A DNA stretch of 49,849 nt from Candidatus Bathyarchaeota archaeon (GCA_005888635.1 VBAW01000024.1:1-49849), one strand, 5' to 3'; positions 16,396 through 25,244 are shown, counted from the first letter of the stretch. Translations and numbers: made by a program. Notes: generated by a model from the sequence alone, not told the origin.

Positions 16396-17736
16396 TCAAA
16401 CTTCGACAGTTGAGCCCTTGCTTCCAAGCTCGACCATCGTGAGATCCTTTACGAACAGACGATACAGCTCAGGTTGTTCAGTATGGATAGGTATCAGACG
16501 TTTCGGCTTGACTTGGGCAATCGTCTCTCGTAATTCTGTAGGCATCATGTGACCTGAGCTGTGAATCTGGTACATGGGGAGTCCAAAATGGTTGAGCCAG
16601 TTTGTGAATCGTTCATGGTCCATCTCCATCTCCTCGTTGAACGGCTCAGAGCTGCTGTTGATGTACGCGCCGCCCGGCCCAGGTTGTATGTCTAAGACTT
16701 CGTTCATATCATAGGGGCTAGAGGCGAGAATTATTTTCGGCTGCATCTCCCGAATATCTTTCGAAGTTTTCACAGTCACAGAGCTGAGAATATCTTTCTC
16801 CCATTTGTAGTAGGTCTTCTTCGATCTCTGATAGACAGCGATGTGAGGGTCCCCAATCACATTCGGAACATCCAGGTGCTGGTCGTTTGCGAGTGACCTG
16901 AGAAGGTAGGCTTGTTTCATCGAAACTACAAGAAGCCGGTCGTTTTTTTCGGCGATCTCATGAAAGGTTCTCAGCCTGTCGATGTCCGCCGAAGAGAAAC
17001 TGGCCAGCACTGCTCCCTTCGTCTTCTTCACGACATGTTCGGATTTTTCGAGAACTTCTTGTTCAGTTCGAAGGTCTCCCCTGACCAGATTTGTGCCCTC
17101 GCAGAGGAAAAGCTCCGGCTCTGACCGTTCGGCCGCATCCGAAAAGTCCTTTGTCATGTTTGACTTTGGTCCGTGGGCTCTGAAGTCGCCGCTGTAGGCT
17201 ATTGTTCCCTTTGAGGTATGAACCAGGAAAGCGTAGGAGCCGGGGATGCTATGATCCACATGGATCGGTTCCAGCTGGATCTTTCCAAAACTGACATTGT
17301 CCCCGGTTCTGAAAGTCTTGAATTCTATTCCTTCAAGGTCGTTCTCGAAGCCTCTCGGACGCATCTCCGACAGCGTCTTCAGAATCGATAGGGTCGTCTC
17401 GCCACAGTAGACCGGGATCTTCCTGTTCAGCAGTGAGATACACATTGAGTGGTCAATGTGAGCGTGACTGAGTACTACGGCGTCGATTGGTGGATTCTCC
17501 TCGTCTCTGTAGAGGCCATGTATGTCGGGTAGAATTCCGAGGGTCACGAGGCCTTGTCTGTCTCTGGGTGAGAGGAATGGTTCGGAGAAGAACTGGCCTC
17601 TTGCGCCTAGGCTCATTCCGAAGTCTAGGAGTATTCGCGAGTCGGAGTCTTCGACGAGAAACTTGTTTCCGCCGATTTCTCCTATCCCGCCCAGTAGATC
17701 GATCTGAACCATCGGCTCAGCCAGTTCGCGAATCAA
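16396..17736 (-). CDS. RNase J-type metallo-beta-lactamase ribonuclease
   Basis: A 446-residue MBL-fold protein close to the usual length of archaeal RNase J. Visible motifs: the opening GGIGEIGGNKFLVE, metal-binding HAHIDH (91-96), VDHSIPGSYAF, YSGDFRAHG, then the beta-CASP region with SSGHMMPTEL and IPIHTEQPE near the end. Archaeal RNase J is a 5'-3' exoribonuclease in mRNA decay and rRNA processing. TTG 17736 or ATG 17712 could be the start. It sits between a small basic protein and an acetyltransferase on the same strand. Confidence 0.9.
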   Translation of the reverse strand: MIRELAEPMVQIDLLGGIGEIGGNKFLVEDSDSRILLDFGMSLGARGQFFSEPFLSPRDRQGLVTLGILPDIHGLYRDEENPPIDAVVLSHAHIDHSMCISLLNRKIPVYCGETTLSILKTLSEMRPRGFENDLEGIEFKTFRTGDNVSFGKIQLEPIHVDHSIPGSYAFLVHTSKGTIAYSGDFRAHGPKSNMTKDFSDAAERSEPELFLCEGTNLVRGDLRTEQEVLEKSEHVVKKTKGAVLASFSSADIDRLRTFHEIAEKNDRLLVVSMKQAYLLRSLANDQHLDVPNVIGDPHIAVYQRSKKTYYKWEKDILSSVTVKTSKDIREMQPKIILASSPYDMNEVLDIQPGPGGAYINSSSEPFNEEMEMDHERFTNWLNHFGLPMYQIHSSGHMMPTELRETIAQVKPKRLIPIHTEQPELYRLFVKDLTMVELGSKGSTVEV

Positions 17737-17753
17737 GGGGACTTGGTAATAAC

Positions 17754-18068
17754 CTAGGTTCTACGAGGGTGATGCTGGACTTGCAAGAAGTAGCGGCCCC
17801 CGCCCTTCACATGGCGCTGGATCGTGATTCTGTCCCCCGCTCTGAGACCCTTTGATTTGACAAAGTAGTGAGAGTGTGGCTGGTCCGGTCCCCTGCAGGA
17901 GCATGGGTATGATTCAATCTTCGCCTTTCTGGGTTGGCCGTTGTGGATGAGCTTGAATGTCTCTCCTTCCTCCGGGAAGAATGCGAGTCGGTCTTTTAGT
18001 ACGAGGACGAAATTCTTCTGCTCTTCCTCTGAGGTTATCTTCTTCGAGTAGACATCCTTCTGAGGCAT
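17754..18068 (-). CDS. Small basic protein upstream of RNase J, unknown function
   Basis: From ATG 18068 this is 104 residues, mainly beta, with the patches RLAFFPEEGETFKLIHNGQ, SYPCSCRGPDQPHSHYFV and RAGDRITIQRH. Cys-x-Cys with several His could bind metal. A TATA-like GCTAAAAC (minus strand, 18085-18092) 20-24 nt upstream fits a leaderless ATG 18068; an in-frame ATG at 18158 is also possible. It precedes the RNase J gene by 17 nt, so a nucleic-acid or RNA-processing role is plausible by context only. Confidence 0.65.
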   Translation of the reverse strand: MPQKDVYSKKITSEEEQKNFVLVLKDRLAFFPEEGETFKLIHNGQPRKAKIESYPCSCRGPDQPHSHYFVKSKGLRAGDRITIQRHVKGGGRYFLQVQHHPRRT

Positions 18069-18191
18069 TCGTGTCCAACGCGTCGTTTTAGCTTCGGGTT
18101 TTTGAAGCCTCTGCTTACCAGTTTTGGCAAAATTGCCTGGGTTCAGATAGCTTTTCAAACATGGCTATCGGCAGAAACCGTCACTAGTGTC

Positions 18192-18881
18192 ATGTTCTTC
18201 CTCTACGACTGGATTGCATGGGTTGCAGGACTCTTCGCGGGCAATCCTCTCCTCCTAGTCTTCTTCCTCGGCATAATTGGGAATGTAATACCATTCGTAC
18301 CAACCCCCTCGCTCCTATTCATCGTCTTGCTGGTTGCAACTCCCGGATCAGCGTTCCAGGGAGTTGGAATCATAGAAATCGCGTCGATAGCCGCTCTCGG
18401 CGCTTGCATCGGCAAACTTGCAAGTTATGCGCTGGGTTACGGCGCCAGGCGTGCGATTGGGAAACCTGAGAGATTTGACTCTCTGCGGAAATATCTCGGC
18501 GGAAGCACATTTCTAGTAGGCGTTGTGTTTGCAGCGTCTCCTCTGGTCGATACAGCATTTATTCCCTTAGGCATGATTCGTTACAGTCTACCGAAGACAT
18601 TGCTCTCTCTATACACGGGTAAGTTCATCTGGATACTGACTGTCCTCTATGTCGCACGGCAGTCAAGTCAGCTGATCCCGCAAACATTTGGTGGAGACTT
18701 GTACACCACTATTCTTTCCATCGCACTCCTGATTCCGATAGCATATTTCCTGATTATGGTCGACTGGGAGAACAGACTTTTGGGCCGCAAGAACACGCTT
18801 CGGAACCGGATCATAGCAAGGATTAGAAATTATTTTTCGAAGGAGCAAGGCGGGACTAGCACAGCAACTGTAAACAGCTAG
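18192..18881 (+). CDS. VTT/DedA-like membrane protein
   Basis: About 229 residues from ATG 18192 (an in-frame ATG at 18102 would add 30 residues). About five hydrophobic segments and the layout of SNARE-associated/VTT-domain proteins: FLGIIGNVIPFVPTPSLLFIVL, GACIGKLASYALGYGARRAIG and a late segment LVDTAFIPLGMIRYS, in which the Gly-rich re-entrant loop and the G-x-x-x-G-x-x-x-Y-x-x-G pattern match DedA relatives. Such proteins are lipid scramblases or transporters. It is divergent from the RNase J operon. The basic tail is probably cytoplasmic. Confidence 0.75.
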   Translation: MFFLYDWIAWVAGLFAGNPLLLVFFLGIIGNVIPFVPTPSLLFIVLLVATPGSAFQGVGIIEIASIAALGACIGKLASYALGYGARRAIGKPERFDSLRKYLGGSTFLVGVVFAASPLVDTAFIPLGMIRYSLPKTLLSLYTGKFIWILTVLYVARQSSQLIPQTFGGDLYTTILSIALLIPIAYFLIMVDWENRLLGRKNTLRNRIIARIRNYFSKEQGGTSTATVNS

Positions 18882-18978
18882 TAAGAAGCGGAAATATCCA
18901 CGAATTCTTATTGGATTTCCCTTGGATAATCACTAGACTATTAGTAGGACTATTCCATCGCCTAGGTTCAGAGTCTCC

Positions 18979-19548
18979 TTGTCCAAGAGTAAGAGCAAGA
19001 AGAGCAAGTCAGGTGCTGGCAGGGAACTCGTTATGAATGAAAAACAAGGGACGCTCAGCGCCTATGGAGCTAGATTTATTCTCATACCCGTCAAACTTAT
19101 TCATTCCATCGAGGATCGGCTGACAGAGAGTTTCGGACCAGTTACCGCCACGAGCTTCCAATACGAGATCGGAAGAGAGGGAGGCGCCCAATACATCCAC
19201 CTGGCCCAGAAAGCAGGCTTCAACGTCAAGACCCCTGCCGATATACAGAGAATCGCAAGCAGTCTGGGGACCCTTGACGGTTGGGGAAGACTGGAGATCA
19301 TCGATTTCAATCCGACCAAAAAGTTTGCGAGGATAAGGTGGAAGAACGGTGTATCTGTTCGAAACAAGACTGGTAAGACACCTGTCTGCCATTTCGGGCG
19401 CGGAATTCTCACCGGTGCGGTGGGTGAGATTTTCGGAAGTCGATGTGAGTCTATCGAAGTATTGTGTCAGGGGAAGGGTGACAGTTTCTGTGAGGCCATC
19501 ATAGGCGAGCCAAGGGAGATCAGCCGGATGGCGGATACTAGACCCTAG
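18979..19548 (+). CDS. V4R (4-vinyl reductase) domain protein
   Basis: A 189-residue protein: a Lys/Ser-rich N-terminus (about 15 residues), then a V4R domain ending in the family signature CHFGRGILTGAVGEIFGSRCESIEVLC...GDSFCEAIIG in fragments, with four conserved Cys near the C-terminus. V4R domains bind small hydrophobic ligands or metal and accompany regulators and bacteriochlorophyll enzymes. Start TTG 18979. The stop is 6 nt from the end of the convergent padR-like gene, but no effector domain is fused, so it may be a stand-alone sensor. Confidence 0.85.
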   Translation: MSKSKSKKSKSGAGRELVMNEKQGTLSAYGARFILIPVKLIHSIEDRLTESFGPVTATSFQYEIGREGGAQYIHLAQKAGFNVKTPADIQRIASSLGTLDGWGRLEIIDFNPTKKFARIRWKNGVSVRNKTGKTPVCHFGRGILTGAVGEIFGSRCESIEVLCQGKGDSFCEAIIGEPREISRMADTRP

Positions 19549-19554
19549 GCTGAC

Positions 19555-19878
19555 TCAGTTGCCAGAGTCGGAGCTAGAGGAGCGGATCAGTAGGTCTATG
19601 CCTTTGAATCCGTTTTTCTTGTACTTCGCGCCCGGCTCTGTAATCTTGTAGACTCTTCTGCTACGCCTGTTTGGAGAATTCCATTCTCCAGCCACCAGTT
19701 TCCGCTCCTCAAGCTCATAGAGTAGCGGATACAAGGTCCCTGCCCCGATTCTGGCACCTGTCCTCGTCTTCAATTCTCTCATGATCTCATAGCCATGTTT
19801 CGGGCTGTCGTCGAGCAGGTCGAGAACGAAGAGGTCGAGGAAGCTCTTCACCATACGTTCCGTAACGACCCTGCTCAT
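19555..19878 (-). CDS. PadR-family transcriptional regulator
   Basis: From ATG 19878 the protein is 107 residues: a winged-helix PadR domain (FVLDLLDDSPKHGYEIMREL, then GAGTLYPLLYELEERKLV and RRVYKIT) followed by a Ser-rich tail, lacking the long C-terminal dimer helix pair of larger members. It should bind DNA as a dimer and repress. Its promoter carries TCGATAT-type elements at 19891-19923, so autoregulation is likely. The same element recurs at 41708-41754. It is divergent from the threonine synthase gene, about 100 nt between starts. Confidence 0.88.
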   Translation of the reverse strand: MSRVVTERMVKSFLDLFVLDLLDDSPKHGYEIMRELKTRTGARIGAGTLYPLLYELEERKLVAGEWNSPNRRSRRVYKITEPGAKYKKNGFKGIDLLIRSSSSDSGN

Positions 19879-19890
19879 AGTTGCACCAAT

Positions 19891-19923
19891 ATATCGAAAT
19901 ACGATATTCTCGTGTCTCGATAT
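19891..19923. promoter_or_regulatory. Probable PadR operator in the padR / threonine synthase intergenic region
   Basis: ATATCGA (19891-19897) and TCGATAT (19917-19923) form a perfect 7-bp inverted repeat; inside is a further CGATAT (19902-19907), making ATATCG-AAATA-CGATAT. The block covers the place, 20-45 nt upstream of padR ATG 19878, where its TATA box should lie. TATAAA at 19921-19926 may serve the plus-strand threonine synthase gene. Binding by PadR is inferred. Confidence 0.55.
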
Positions 19924-19976
19924 AAACCCCACCTAAAACTATTCTCGGAGACCGATCTGATATCGCAAGGAGTTCG

Positions 19977-21155
19977 TTGAAACGACCCATGCAGCCCTAC
20001 ACTGGTCTCCAATGCACGCAGTGTCACCGTTTCTTCCCTGAGGAAGCACCTCTAGGCAAGTGCCCCAAATGCCAGGGTCTACTAGACACGCTGCTTGACG
20101 AAACAGCTCTATCCCATTACTCAAAACGACAGCTGGAAAACGACACCCGTTCCATGTGGAAGTTCCACATGTTTCTCCCGGTAAAAGCGGGAACAATTCC
20201 CGTGACAGCATGGGAAGGAGGCACTCCCCTCCGTCCAGTAAAATCATTCCCACACTTACGCAACATCCGGGTGAAAGACGAGACTCGAAACCCAACTGGA
20301 ACCTTCAAAGACAGAGGTGCCTCTCTCGCTGTTACACGCCTCTCGCAACTAAGAGTAAGAAGACTCGTGCTAGCCTCGGAGGGAAACGCTGGCTGCTCCT
20401 TTGCCCTCTACTCACAAATGGCTGGAATCAGATGTCACGTGTACCTTCCAAGCGACGCTAACAATGCAAAGGTTGAGCTTTCGAAAAAACTAGGTGCCCA
20501 GGTCACTAAGGTCAAAGGCACGATCTCAGACGCAGGACGACATGCAGCCAAAGTTGCTGAAAAGACAGGCGCCTATAATGCCTCAACTTTCGTGACCCCG
20601 TTCCGACACGACGGAAAAGGAACAATGGCCTTGGAAATCTGCCAGCAAAGGGGATGGGAGAGCCCTGACTACATCGTTTATCCTGTGGGGGGAGGAGTTG
20701 GGCTAGTAGGGATGTGGAAGATGTTCAAGATCCTCTATAGACTTGGATGGGTACGCAAACGGCCTCGAATTATCGCAGTCCAACCAACCGGATGCGCTCC
20801 AGTGGTCGACGCCTACAACAAAGGAAGGATGGAAGTCGCAGAGTGGAAATCACCAAATACAATTGCAAAAGGATTGAAGATTCCGAAACCCGTCGCAGGG
20901 AAGTGGATTCTCAAGAGTCTCAGAGAGTCTAGAGGTCTAGCTCTGAAAGTATCGGATCGGGAGATTCAGAAAGCAATGCTTAACGTTGCAAAAAGAGACG
21001 GATTGATGGTTGAGCCTTCCAGCGCGGCGGCGTTCGCAGCGGTACCCCAGCTGTACGCGACTGGGGGTATCGATACGAACGATAGTGTGGTTGTGATAGC
21101 AACGGGGTCCGGTCTGAAGACCCTAGAACAATTCTACCGACATGAAACGAGATGA
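19977..21155 (+). CDS. thrC: Threonine synthase (PLP-dependent)
   Basis: A 392-residue fold-type II PLP enzyme with an N-terminal zinc ribbon (Cys13, Cys16, Cys29, Cys32), the PLP lysine Lys111 in NPTGTFKDRGAS, the Ser/Gly loop SEGNAGCSFALY, and a phosphate-binding Gly loop YPVGGGVGLVG. It converts O-phosphohomoserine to threonine; paralogues of this class may act on other phospho-amino acids. TTG 19977 has AAGGAG eight bases upstream. It stands alone without hom or thrB nearby. The divergent PadR operator region lies about 55-85 nt upstream, so PadR could affect it. Confidence 0.88.
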   Translation: MKRPMQPYTGLQCTQCHRFFPEEAPLGKCPKCQGLLDTLLDETALSHYSKRQLENDTRSMWKFHMFLPVKAGTIPVTAWEGGTPLRPVKSFPHLRNIRVKDETRNPTGTFKDRGASLAVTRLSQLRVRRLVLASEGNAGCSFALYSQMAGIRCHVYLPSDANNAKVELSKKLGAQVTKVKGTISDAGRHAAKVAEKTGAYNASTFVTPFRHDGKGTMALEICQQRGWESPDYIVYPVGGGVGLVGMWKMFKILYRLGWVRKRPRIIAVQPTGCAPVVDAYNKGRMEVAEWKSPNTIAKGLKIPKPVAGKWILKSLRESRGLALKVSDREIQKAMLNVAKRDGLMVEPSSAAAFAAVPQLYATGGIDTNDSVVVIATGSGLKTLEQFYRHETR

Positions 21156-21192
21156 TCTATGTGACCGTGAGATAGCCCGAGATGGTAAGGCT

Positions 21193-21510
21193 CTAAGTTG
21201 CGTCCTGTAAAGCGCTCTCAAGCCTGTTGAAGAACGAATCAATGTATTGGCCGGCTAATCCCCAGTCTAGGGGCTGGGAGAGTCCGATCCTGCCCATGAG
21301 TACGCGGGTAGTGTTTTCGTCGATTCTGGTCACGTTCACGTAGAAAGTCTCAGTCCAAGTAAGAAGATCCATGACAATTTTCACTTCTAGACCACCCGTT
21401 CCTTTATCGGCTCTGACGAGGTTCCACCCAGGTTGCTGAAGAATCCGGAAGGCTGTGTCCCAAACTTTCTCAAATGGGTGAGGTACATCTCTTGCCTGGT
21501 CTTTAGCCAA
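21193..21510 (-). CDS. Hypothetical small alpha/beta protein
   Basis: A 105-residue protein with the pattern FEKVWDTAFRILQQPGWNLVRADKG... then beta strands VKIVMDLLTWTETFYVNVTRI and TTRVLMGRIG and a C-terminal helix. The helix-strand-strand-helix order resembles START/polyketide-cyclase-like or DUF3568-type ligand-binding folds, but I cannot assign it. Start TTG 21510; the minus strand has TAAATTAAAC at 21541-21550, a TATA-like box about 35 nt upstream. Convergent with threonine synthase. Confidence 0.65.
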   Translation of the reverse strand: MAKDQARDVPHPFEKVWDTAFRILQQPGWNLVRADKGTGGLEVKIVMDLLTWTETFYVNVTRIDENTTRVLMGRIGLSQPLDWGLAGQYIDSFFNRLESALQDAT

Positions 21511-21832
21511 GTTGTGCTCCCATAGCCCGAATGCGTGGAGTTTAATTTACCCTGATCTGTCGCGCCTCACTTCGATAAGGTCTTTTCTCCTGTAGTATCT
21601 TGGAATCTTCTTATTGGGAAGGGTGACAACTGTGTTTTGCAAAGGGCTAGCGAGTTCCACGTTGCGAAATTCACTAGCCCGGATACCTTAGGGGTGGAGT
21701 TTCTCTCGCAAATTACTCCTAATCTGTTGTAGTTGATATCGTTCTTCGGCATATCTTGCCGGTGCCAGCATACTCTTATCGTCTGCCCTCGAAGTAGAGT
21801 CTATAGCTCTAACAAGGAACCGTGTCGAACAA
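21511..21832. other. 322-base gap with no convincing gene
   Basis: Between the divergent genes at 21510 (minus) and 21833 (plus). A TATA-like AT-rich patch at 21540-21550 belongs to the minus gene. A 61-codon minus ORF at 21567-21752 has no family features and is probably chance. I see no tRNA, hairpin or repeat. Confidence 0.5.
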
Positions 21833-22363
21833 ATGACAGTTCAGGTGGATGATGCTGGCGTCGGCGACCTTCTTTTCGGAGCCATCATCGGTGCTCACCG
21901 AAAAGAGACGGGGGAGTTTCACTACGACATCATTCCAGTCAACTACTTCCAGAGCCCGCATTTTCGGAAGAAACTATATCTCAAGAAAGCGACAGAGCTA
22001 ACCCTCCGTCTGCTCCAAGAGATGAAGCTGGGGGCTGACGAGGATGTCGAGATCTGCCGCAGCTTCGTATTCGACGAGACCCGAGAAGAGCTCTTTCGGA
22101 AGTTCGGGAAGGAGAAGGTCAAGACCGCCATCATCTCCGGAGACGCACAACATAACGTTGAGACGGCCTATCTTGACGAGATTAGGAATCTGGGGTACGA
22201 GCCTCTGCCAGATAGAGATGACAAGAGGGCTGGAAGCTTCTTTCACATGCTCCGATGGGTCAAGAACGATCGCACCCGGCTGAAGTATGCGAAGACCGGA
22301 TGGCCTCGGTTGAAGAGATACATTCACCTTCGCCAAGCACCGGATGCTGACGGATCGAAGTAG
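21833..22363 (+). CDS. Conserved hypothetical protein with an RNase H-like N-terminus
   Basis: A 176-residue protein beginning MTVQVDDAGVGDLLFGAIIG, where an Asp-Asp pair after the first strand and Gly-rich strand two recall RNase H-fold nucleases; a second acidic cluster ADEDVEICRSFVFDETREEL (about residues 64-83) and a late AIISGDAQHNVETAYLDEI follow. The C-terminus is basic. Nuclease activity is inference from the spacing of acidic residues only. ATG 21833 is preceded by AACAAGGAACC. It precedes the DUF5519 gene by 97 nt. Confidence 0.7.
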   Translation: MTVQVDDAGVGDLLFGAIIGAHRKETGEFHYDIIPVNYFQSPHFRKKLYLKKATELTLRLLQEMKLGADEDVEICRSFVFDETREELFRKFGKEKVKTAIISGDAQHNVETAYLDEIRNLGYEPLPDRDDKRAGSFFHMLRWVKNDRTRLKYAKTGWPRLKRYIHLRQAPDADGSK

Positions 22364-22460
22364 CTGAAGTCGCGCTTCTTCTCAGTCCAGATCCCGAAAT
22401 GATAGATATCGTCCTCGGTGAGGGAAGCGAAATAAGTCGACGGGTTCTGGACCGAGACCA

Positions 22461-22775
22461 ATGGGATTGCTGGATATCATTACGGGAGAGATGCTCCTGG
22501 TGCCTGGCGTTGAGGCCTATGATAGCGGTCGAGATAGCGTTGAGCTACGAGTAGGAGGAAAGGCCTTTGCCCATATCCACCGCCCGGACAGAATTGATGT
22601 CCGTCTTCCTCAGGATGTCAAGGAGAATGTTCTCGCCCGAGGCATCGCCTCCCGGTCTCCTGAACCCCACGATAGGGAAGGCTGGGTGTCCATGAAGCTG
22701 GGAAAGAACAGTGATCTTCCGGCCCTGACCAGACTGTTGCATCAGTCCTACAGGTTCACGTCTAGCCTACTGTAG
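22461..22775 (+). CDS. DUF5519 (luciferase-family-like) protein
   Basis: A 104-residue protein matching the DUF5519 layout: an opening GVEAYDSGRDSVELRVGGKAF, HIHRPDRIDVRLPQDVKE in the middle and EGWVSMKLGK before the last helix. The family is annotated as luciferase-family by computation and has no established reaction; many soil bacteria carry it. The length is normal for the domain. ATG 22461 begins just before the first helix. It is a probable transferred gene, single domain, with no obvious operon partner. Confidence 0.75.
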   Translation: MGLLDIITGEMLLVPGVEAYDSGRDSVELRVGGKAFAHIHRPDRIDVRLPQDVKENVLARGIASRSPEPHDREGWVSMKLGKNSDLPALTRLLHQSYRFTSSLL

Positions 22776-23012
22776 AAGGGGAAACCTAGGTCATGCTCCT
22801 AAGTTTAACAGACTAACCAGCGAACGTCTTTGATAGCTGTCTATGTAATCGGCGTCTACTTGGCTTCCTGCTGTTTCGTATCAAGTGTCTCTTCTTGTTC
22901 TTCGTTCTCTGGCGACGATTAACCTTTGAACGCTGGTTCGGTCGAGGCAATGCTGGCGAGATGAGGCAGCATTCACTAGTATTTCTGGGTTGAAACTAGA
23001 AACAGACTCGCT

Positions 23013-23198
23013 CTATGCTGTCTGTAGAGGCTTGGAGTCCTTGTCACCTGGATCCTGCACCTTCGCCTCCTTCCAAGTAGAACCGCAAACGTGGCAGTTG
23101 TGATATCTGAATTGGCCCGTCTCGCCGGCGGACTGTGTGCATGGGCCGTTGTGGCCGCATACGGGACAAGTATGAGTTGTCGCCGGAACCCGCGACAT
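23013..23198 (-). CDS. Small zinc-ribbon protein
   Basis: A 61-residue protein with THTCPVCGHNGPC and YHNCHVCGSTW, two CxxC knuckles 24 residues apart plus an extra Cys, the classic pattern of a structural zinc ribbon. The tail is polar. ATG 23198; the minus strand upstream holds TATAAT and TTAAAAT boxes. Tiny zinc ribbons of this kind are common in archaea and often bind nucleic acids or partner proteins; no function can be assigned. Overlapping frames on the same DNA lack such patterns. Confidence 0.65.
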   Translation of the reverse strand: MSRVPATTHTCPVCGHNGPCTQSAGETGQFRYHNCHVCGSTWKEAKVQDPGDKDSKPLQTA

Positions 23199-23331
23199 AA
23201 TCGAGGATTATACCGCCTTCCTGCTATTTTAAGCAAAAGGTCTTTTCTGTTTACTCGAATTCTACTTCATTGACTCGTGAGAGTGTGGATAACCTTCTTA
23301 GCTTGACACATCTTCAGGGGAACGGACTAGA

Positions 23332-23724
23332 ATGGAATCAGAACCTGCAAGAGAGGCCGAGGAGGAAGAGATCGATGTTATCTGGGACGAGAACGGAGCC
23401 GCAAGGTACAGAATTCTGAAAGATACTAGAATCGTAGACTTCGACGGCCACAACATAGCCTGGCTGGACGAACACGGAAACATTATCGACTATGAGGGAC
23501 GCCATCGGGGCTTCTATGAGAACGGCGTATTGCGAGATCCTGAAGGAATGGTGGTGGGCCTGGGACAGGACCCCGCGGGACCACATCCAGTCCTCCACGA
23601 CAAGGGTCTCATTCCAGGAGCAACGAAAGCCGCTTCAGCTCCGAAGAAGACCAAGCCCACGAAGCTCTTGAAGAAGCCTGAGGCCTCGCTGTTATGGTCC
23701 AAGAAGATGCTTGAAGAACTCTGA
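23332..23724 (+). CDS. Hypothetical protein with repeated short beta-hairpins
   Basis: A 130-residue protein. After an acidic N-terminus, four to five units of about 14-16 residues follow the form strand, D/E-x-x-G, strand: VIWDENGAARYRILKD, IVDFDGHNIAWLDEHGN, IIDYEGRHRGFYENGV, LRDPEGMVVGL. The repeat resembles MORN or 5-fold beta-flower proteins. A Lys/Pro-rich linker and a short helix end the chain. ATG 23332. No signal peptide, so cytoplasmic. Function unknown. Confidence 0.7.
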   Translation: MESEPAREAEEEEIDVIWDENGAARYRILKDTRIVDFDGHNIAWLDEHGNIIDYEGRHRGFYENGVLRDPEGMVVGLGQDPAGPHPVLHDKGLIPGATKAASAPKKTKPTKLLKKPEASLLWSKKMLEEL

Positions 23725-23809
23725 GCAGAATTCAGACCAGAAGACTTCCACAAGACAGCGTGCCTATCAGCTAACAGAGCGTCAGCACTATCCCTAGGAA
23801 TTGCTCTAG

Positions 23810-25093
23810 ATGCCTCCGCTTCACTATCTCCCGATAGGCATCTTCGCTGTCGTCTACATTCTACTCGCTCTGAGAAACTTCCGCCGGTTCAAGATTCCCA
23901 TCTGGACCATCATGCTCGCAGGAGCAGTGGCCATGATCTTCTCCGGAGCCATCCCTCTACAAGACGCGTATGCAGCTATCAACTTGGACGTGATATTCTT
24001 CCTTCTCGGAATGTTCTCGATCGTTGCGGCTATGGAGCTGTCAGGACTCCTCGAATATCTCACGGCTAGAATGATTAGGCTTGCAAGGACTCCACAACGA
24101 GCTTTGGCATTGGTGCTGTTCGGAATGGGTCTTCTCTCAGCCTTCCTCGTCAACGACACACTCGCTCTAACAGCAACCCCGATAATGTTAGGGCTCTCCA
24201 AGCAGATGCGAATCAAACCGAGTGTTCTGTTGATGACACTCGCGCTCGGTGTGACGATTGGTAGCGCGATGACTCCAGTTGGGAATCCCCAGAACTTGCT
24301 CATCGGCTTGTCCAGTGGGATTCCAAATCCGATGCTCGACTTTCTCTACTTTCTAGTCCCACCGACAATCATAGGGCTAGTCGTCACATTTCTCATTCTC
24401 AGATTCTACTATCGAAGGGATCTTGCAAAATCCGCTGAAGACTTCGGGACAATTCCTCTGCCACCAATCAGAGATGGAAGACTCGCAAAACTGTCAGCGT
24501 ACGTAGCGGGCATCGTAGTCGTCGGCTTCTTTCTCGTCGGAGTCGCTCAACTCTTTGGAGTTCAGGGAAACCTAAACCTTGGGACGGTCTCGCTGCTCGG
24601 TGCGACGATCCTCTATTTGCTAAGTACGAGGCGGAGGGAGATTCTCGCCTCCGTGGATTGGGGCATCATAATTTTCTTCATGTCCCTCTTCATCGTGGTT
24701 CAGGGATTCTGGGATTCGAACGCCCTCCAATCACTGCTACTCTACCTGCCCGCGCTCAGTCCCTCAGACATAGTCGTCTCTCTCAGTGTCATAATTCTGA
24801 CCAGTCTGATCTTCAGCCAGTTGCTAAGCAATGTCCCATTCGTCGCGGTCTACATCAAGGCGATGCAAGCCGCAGGGTTCACAGGCAGCAACGTCAAATC
24901 CTGGGTCGCGCTGGCCGGTGCGAGCACTCTGGCAGGCGGACTTACTTTGCTAGGAGCGGCGAGTAATGTGATCATTCTGGAAGCGGCCGAGAGCAGAGGT
25001 TCGGGGTTCAGCTCGATCGAGTTCTCGAAGGTCGGGCTACTAGTGACTGTTCCGAATATTCTGGTTCTCTATCTTTTCCTTCGAATCCTCTGA
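23810..25093 (+). CDS. ArsB/NhaD/SLC13-superfamily ion transporter
   Basis: A 427-residue integral membrane protein with about 11 helices in two repeats, each with the ion-transporter hairpin motif: FLVNDTLALTATPIMLGL with GSAMTPVGNPQNLLIG in the first half, and LLSNVPFVAVYI with TLLGAASNVIILEAAE in the second. The N-D-T and GNPQN/ASNV motifs are the substrate and Na+ sites of the ArsB/SLC13 group, which carries arsenite, dicarboxylates or protons. Substrate not readable. ATG 23810 stands 85 nt after the previous stop on the same strand. Confidence 0.88.
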   Translation: MPPLHYLPIGIFAVVYILLALRNFRRFKIPIWTIMLAGAVAMIFSGAIPLQDAYAAINLDVIFFLLGMFSIVAAMELSGLLEYLTARMIRLARTPQRALALVLFGMGLLSAFLVNDTLALTATPIMLGLSKQMRIKPSVLLMTLALGVTIGSAMTPVGNPQNLLIGLSSGIPNPMLDFLYFLVPPTIIGLVVTFLILRFYYRRDLAKSAEDFGTIPLPPIRDGRLAKLSAYVAGIVVVGFFLVGVAQLFGVQGNLNLGTVSLLGATILYLLSTRRREILASVDWGIIIFFMSLFIVVQGFWDSNALQSLLLYLPALSPSDIVVSLSVIILTSLIFSQLLSNVPFVAVYIKAMQAAGFTGSNVKSWVALAGASTLAGGLTLLGAASNVIILEAAESRGSGFSSIEFSKVGLLVTVPNILVLYLFLRIL

Positions 25094-25244
25094 TAGTATA
25101 TCGGCTTTCGATATCCACCAACGGTTCCTGGAAGATTTCGACGTCGAGTGAGAATGGATTGACAGGTTCTTGAGTGTACAATTCCTTGAATAATATAGCC
25201 AGACGGGAAGGGGGTCCGAGAACAAAGGGAGATAGGAAAACAAG

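Noticed and set aside
21567-21752. 61-codon minus ORF in the 322-base gap
   Set aside because: No family features, no promoter, average composition.
22776-23012. Possible minus-strand short protein with a Glu/Gln/Lys-rich end near 22860-22920
   Set aside because: Only about 20 codons between stops and no start codon.
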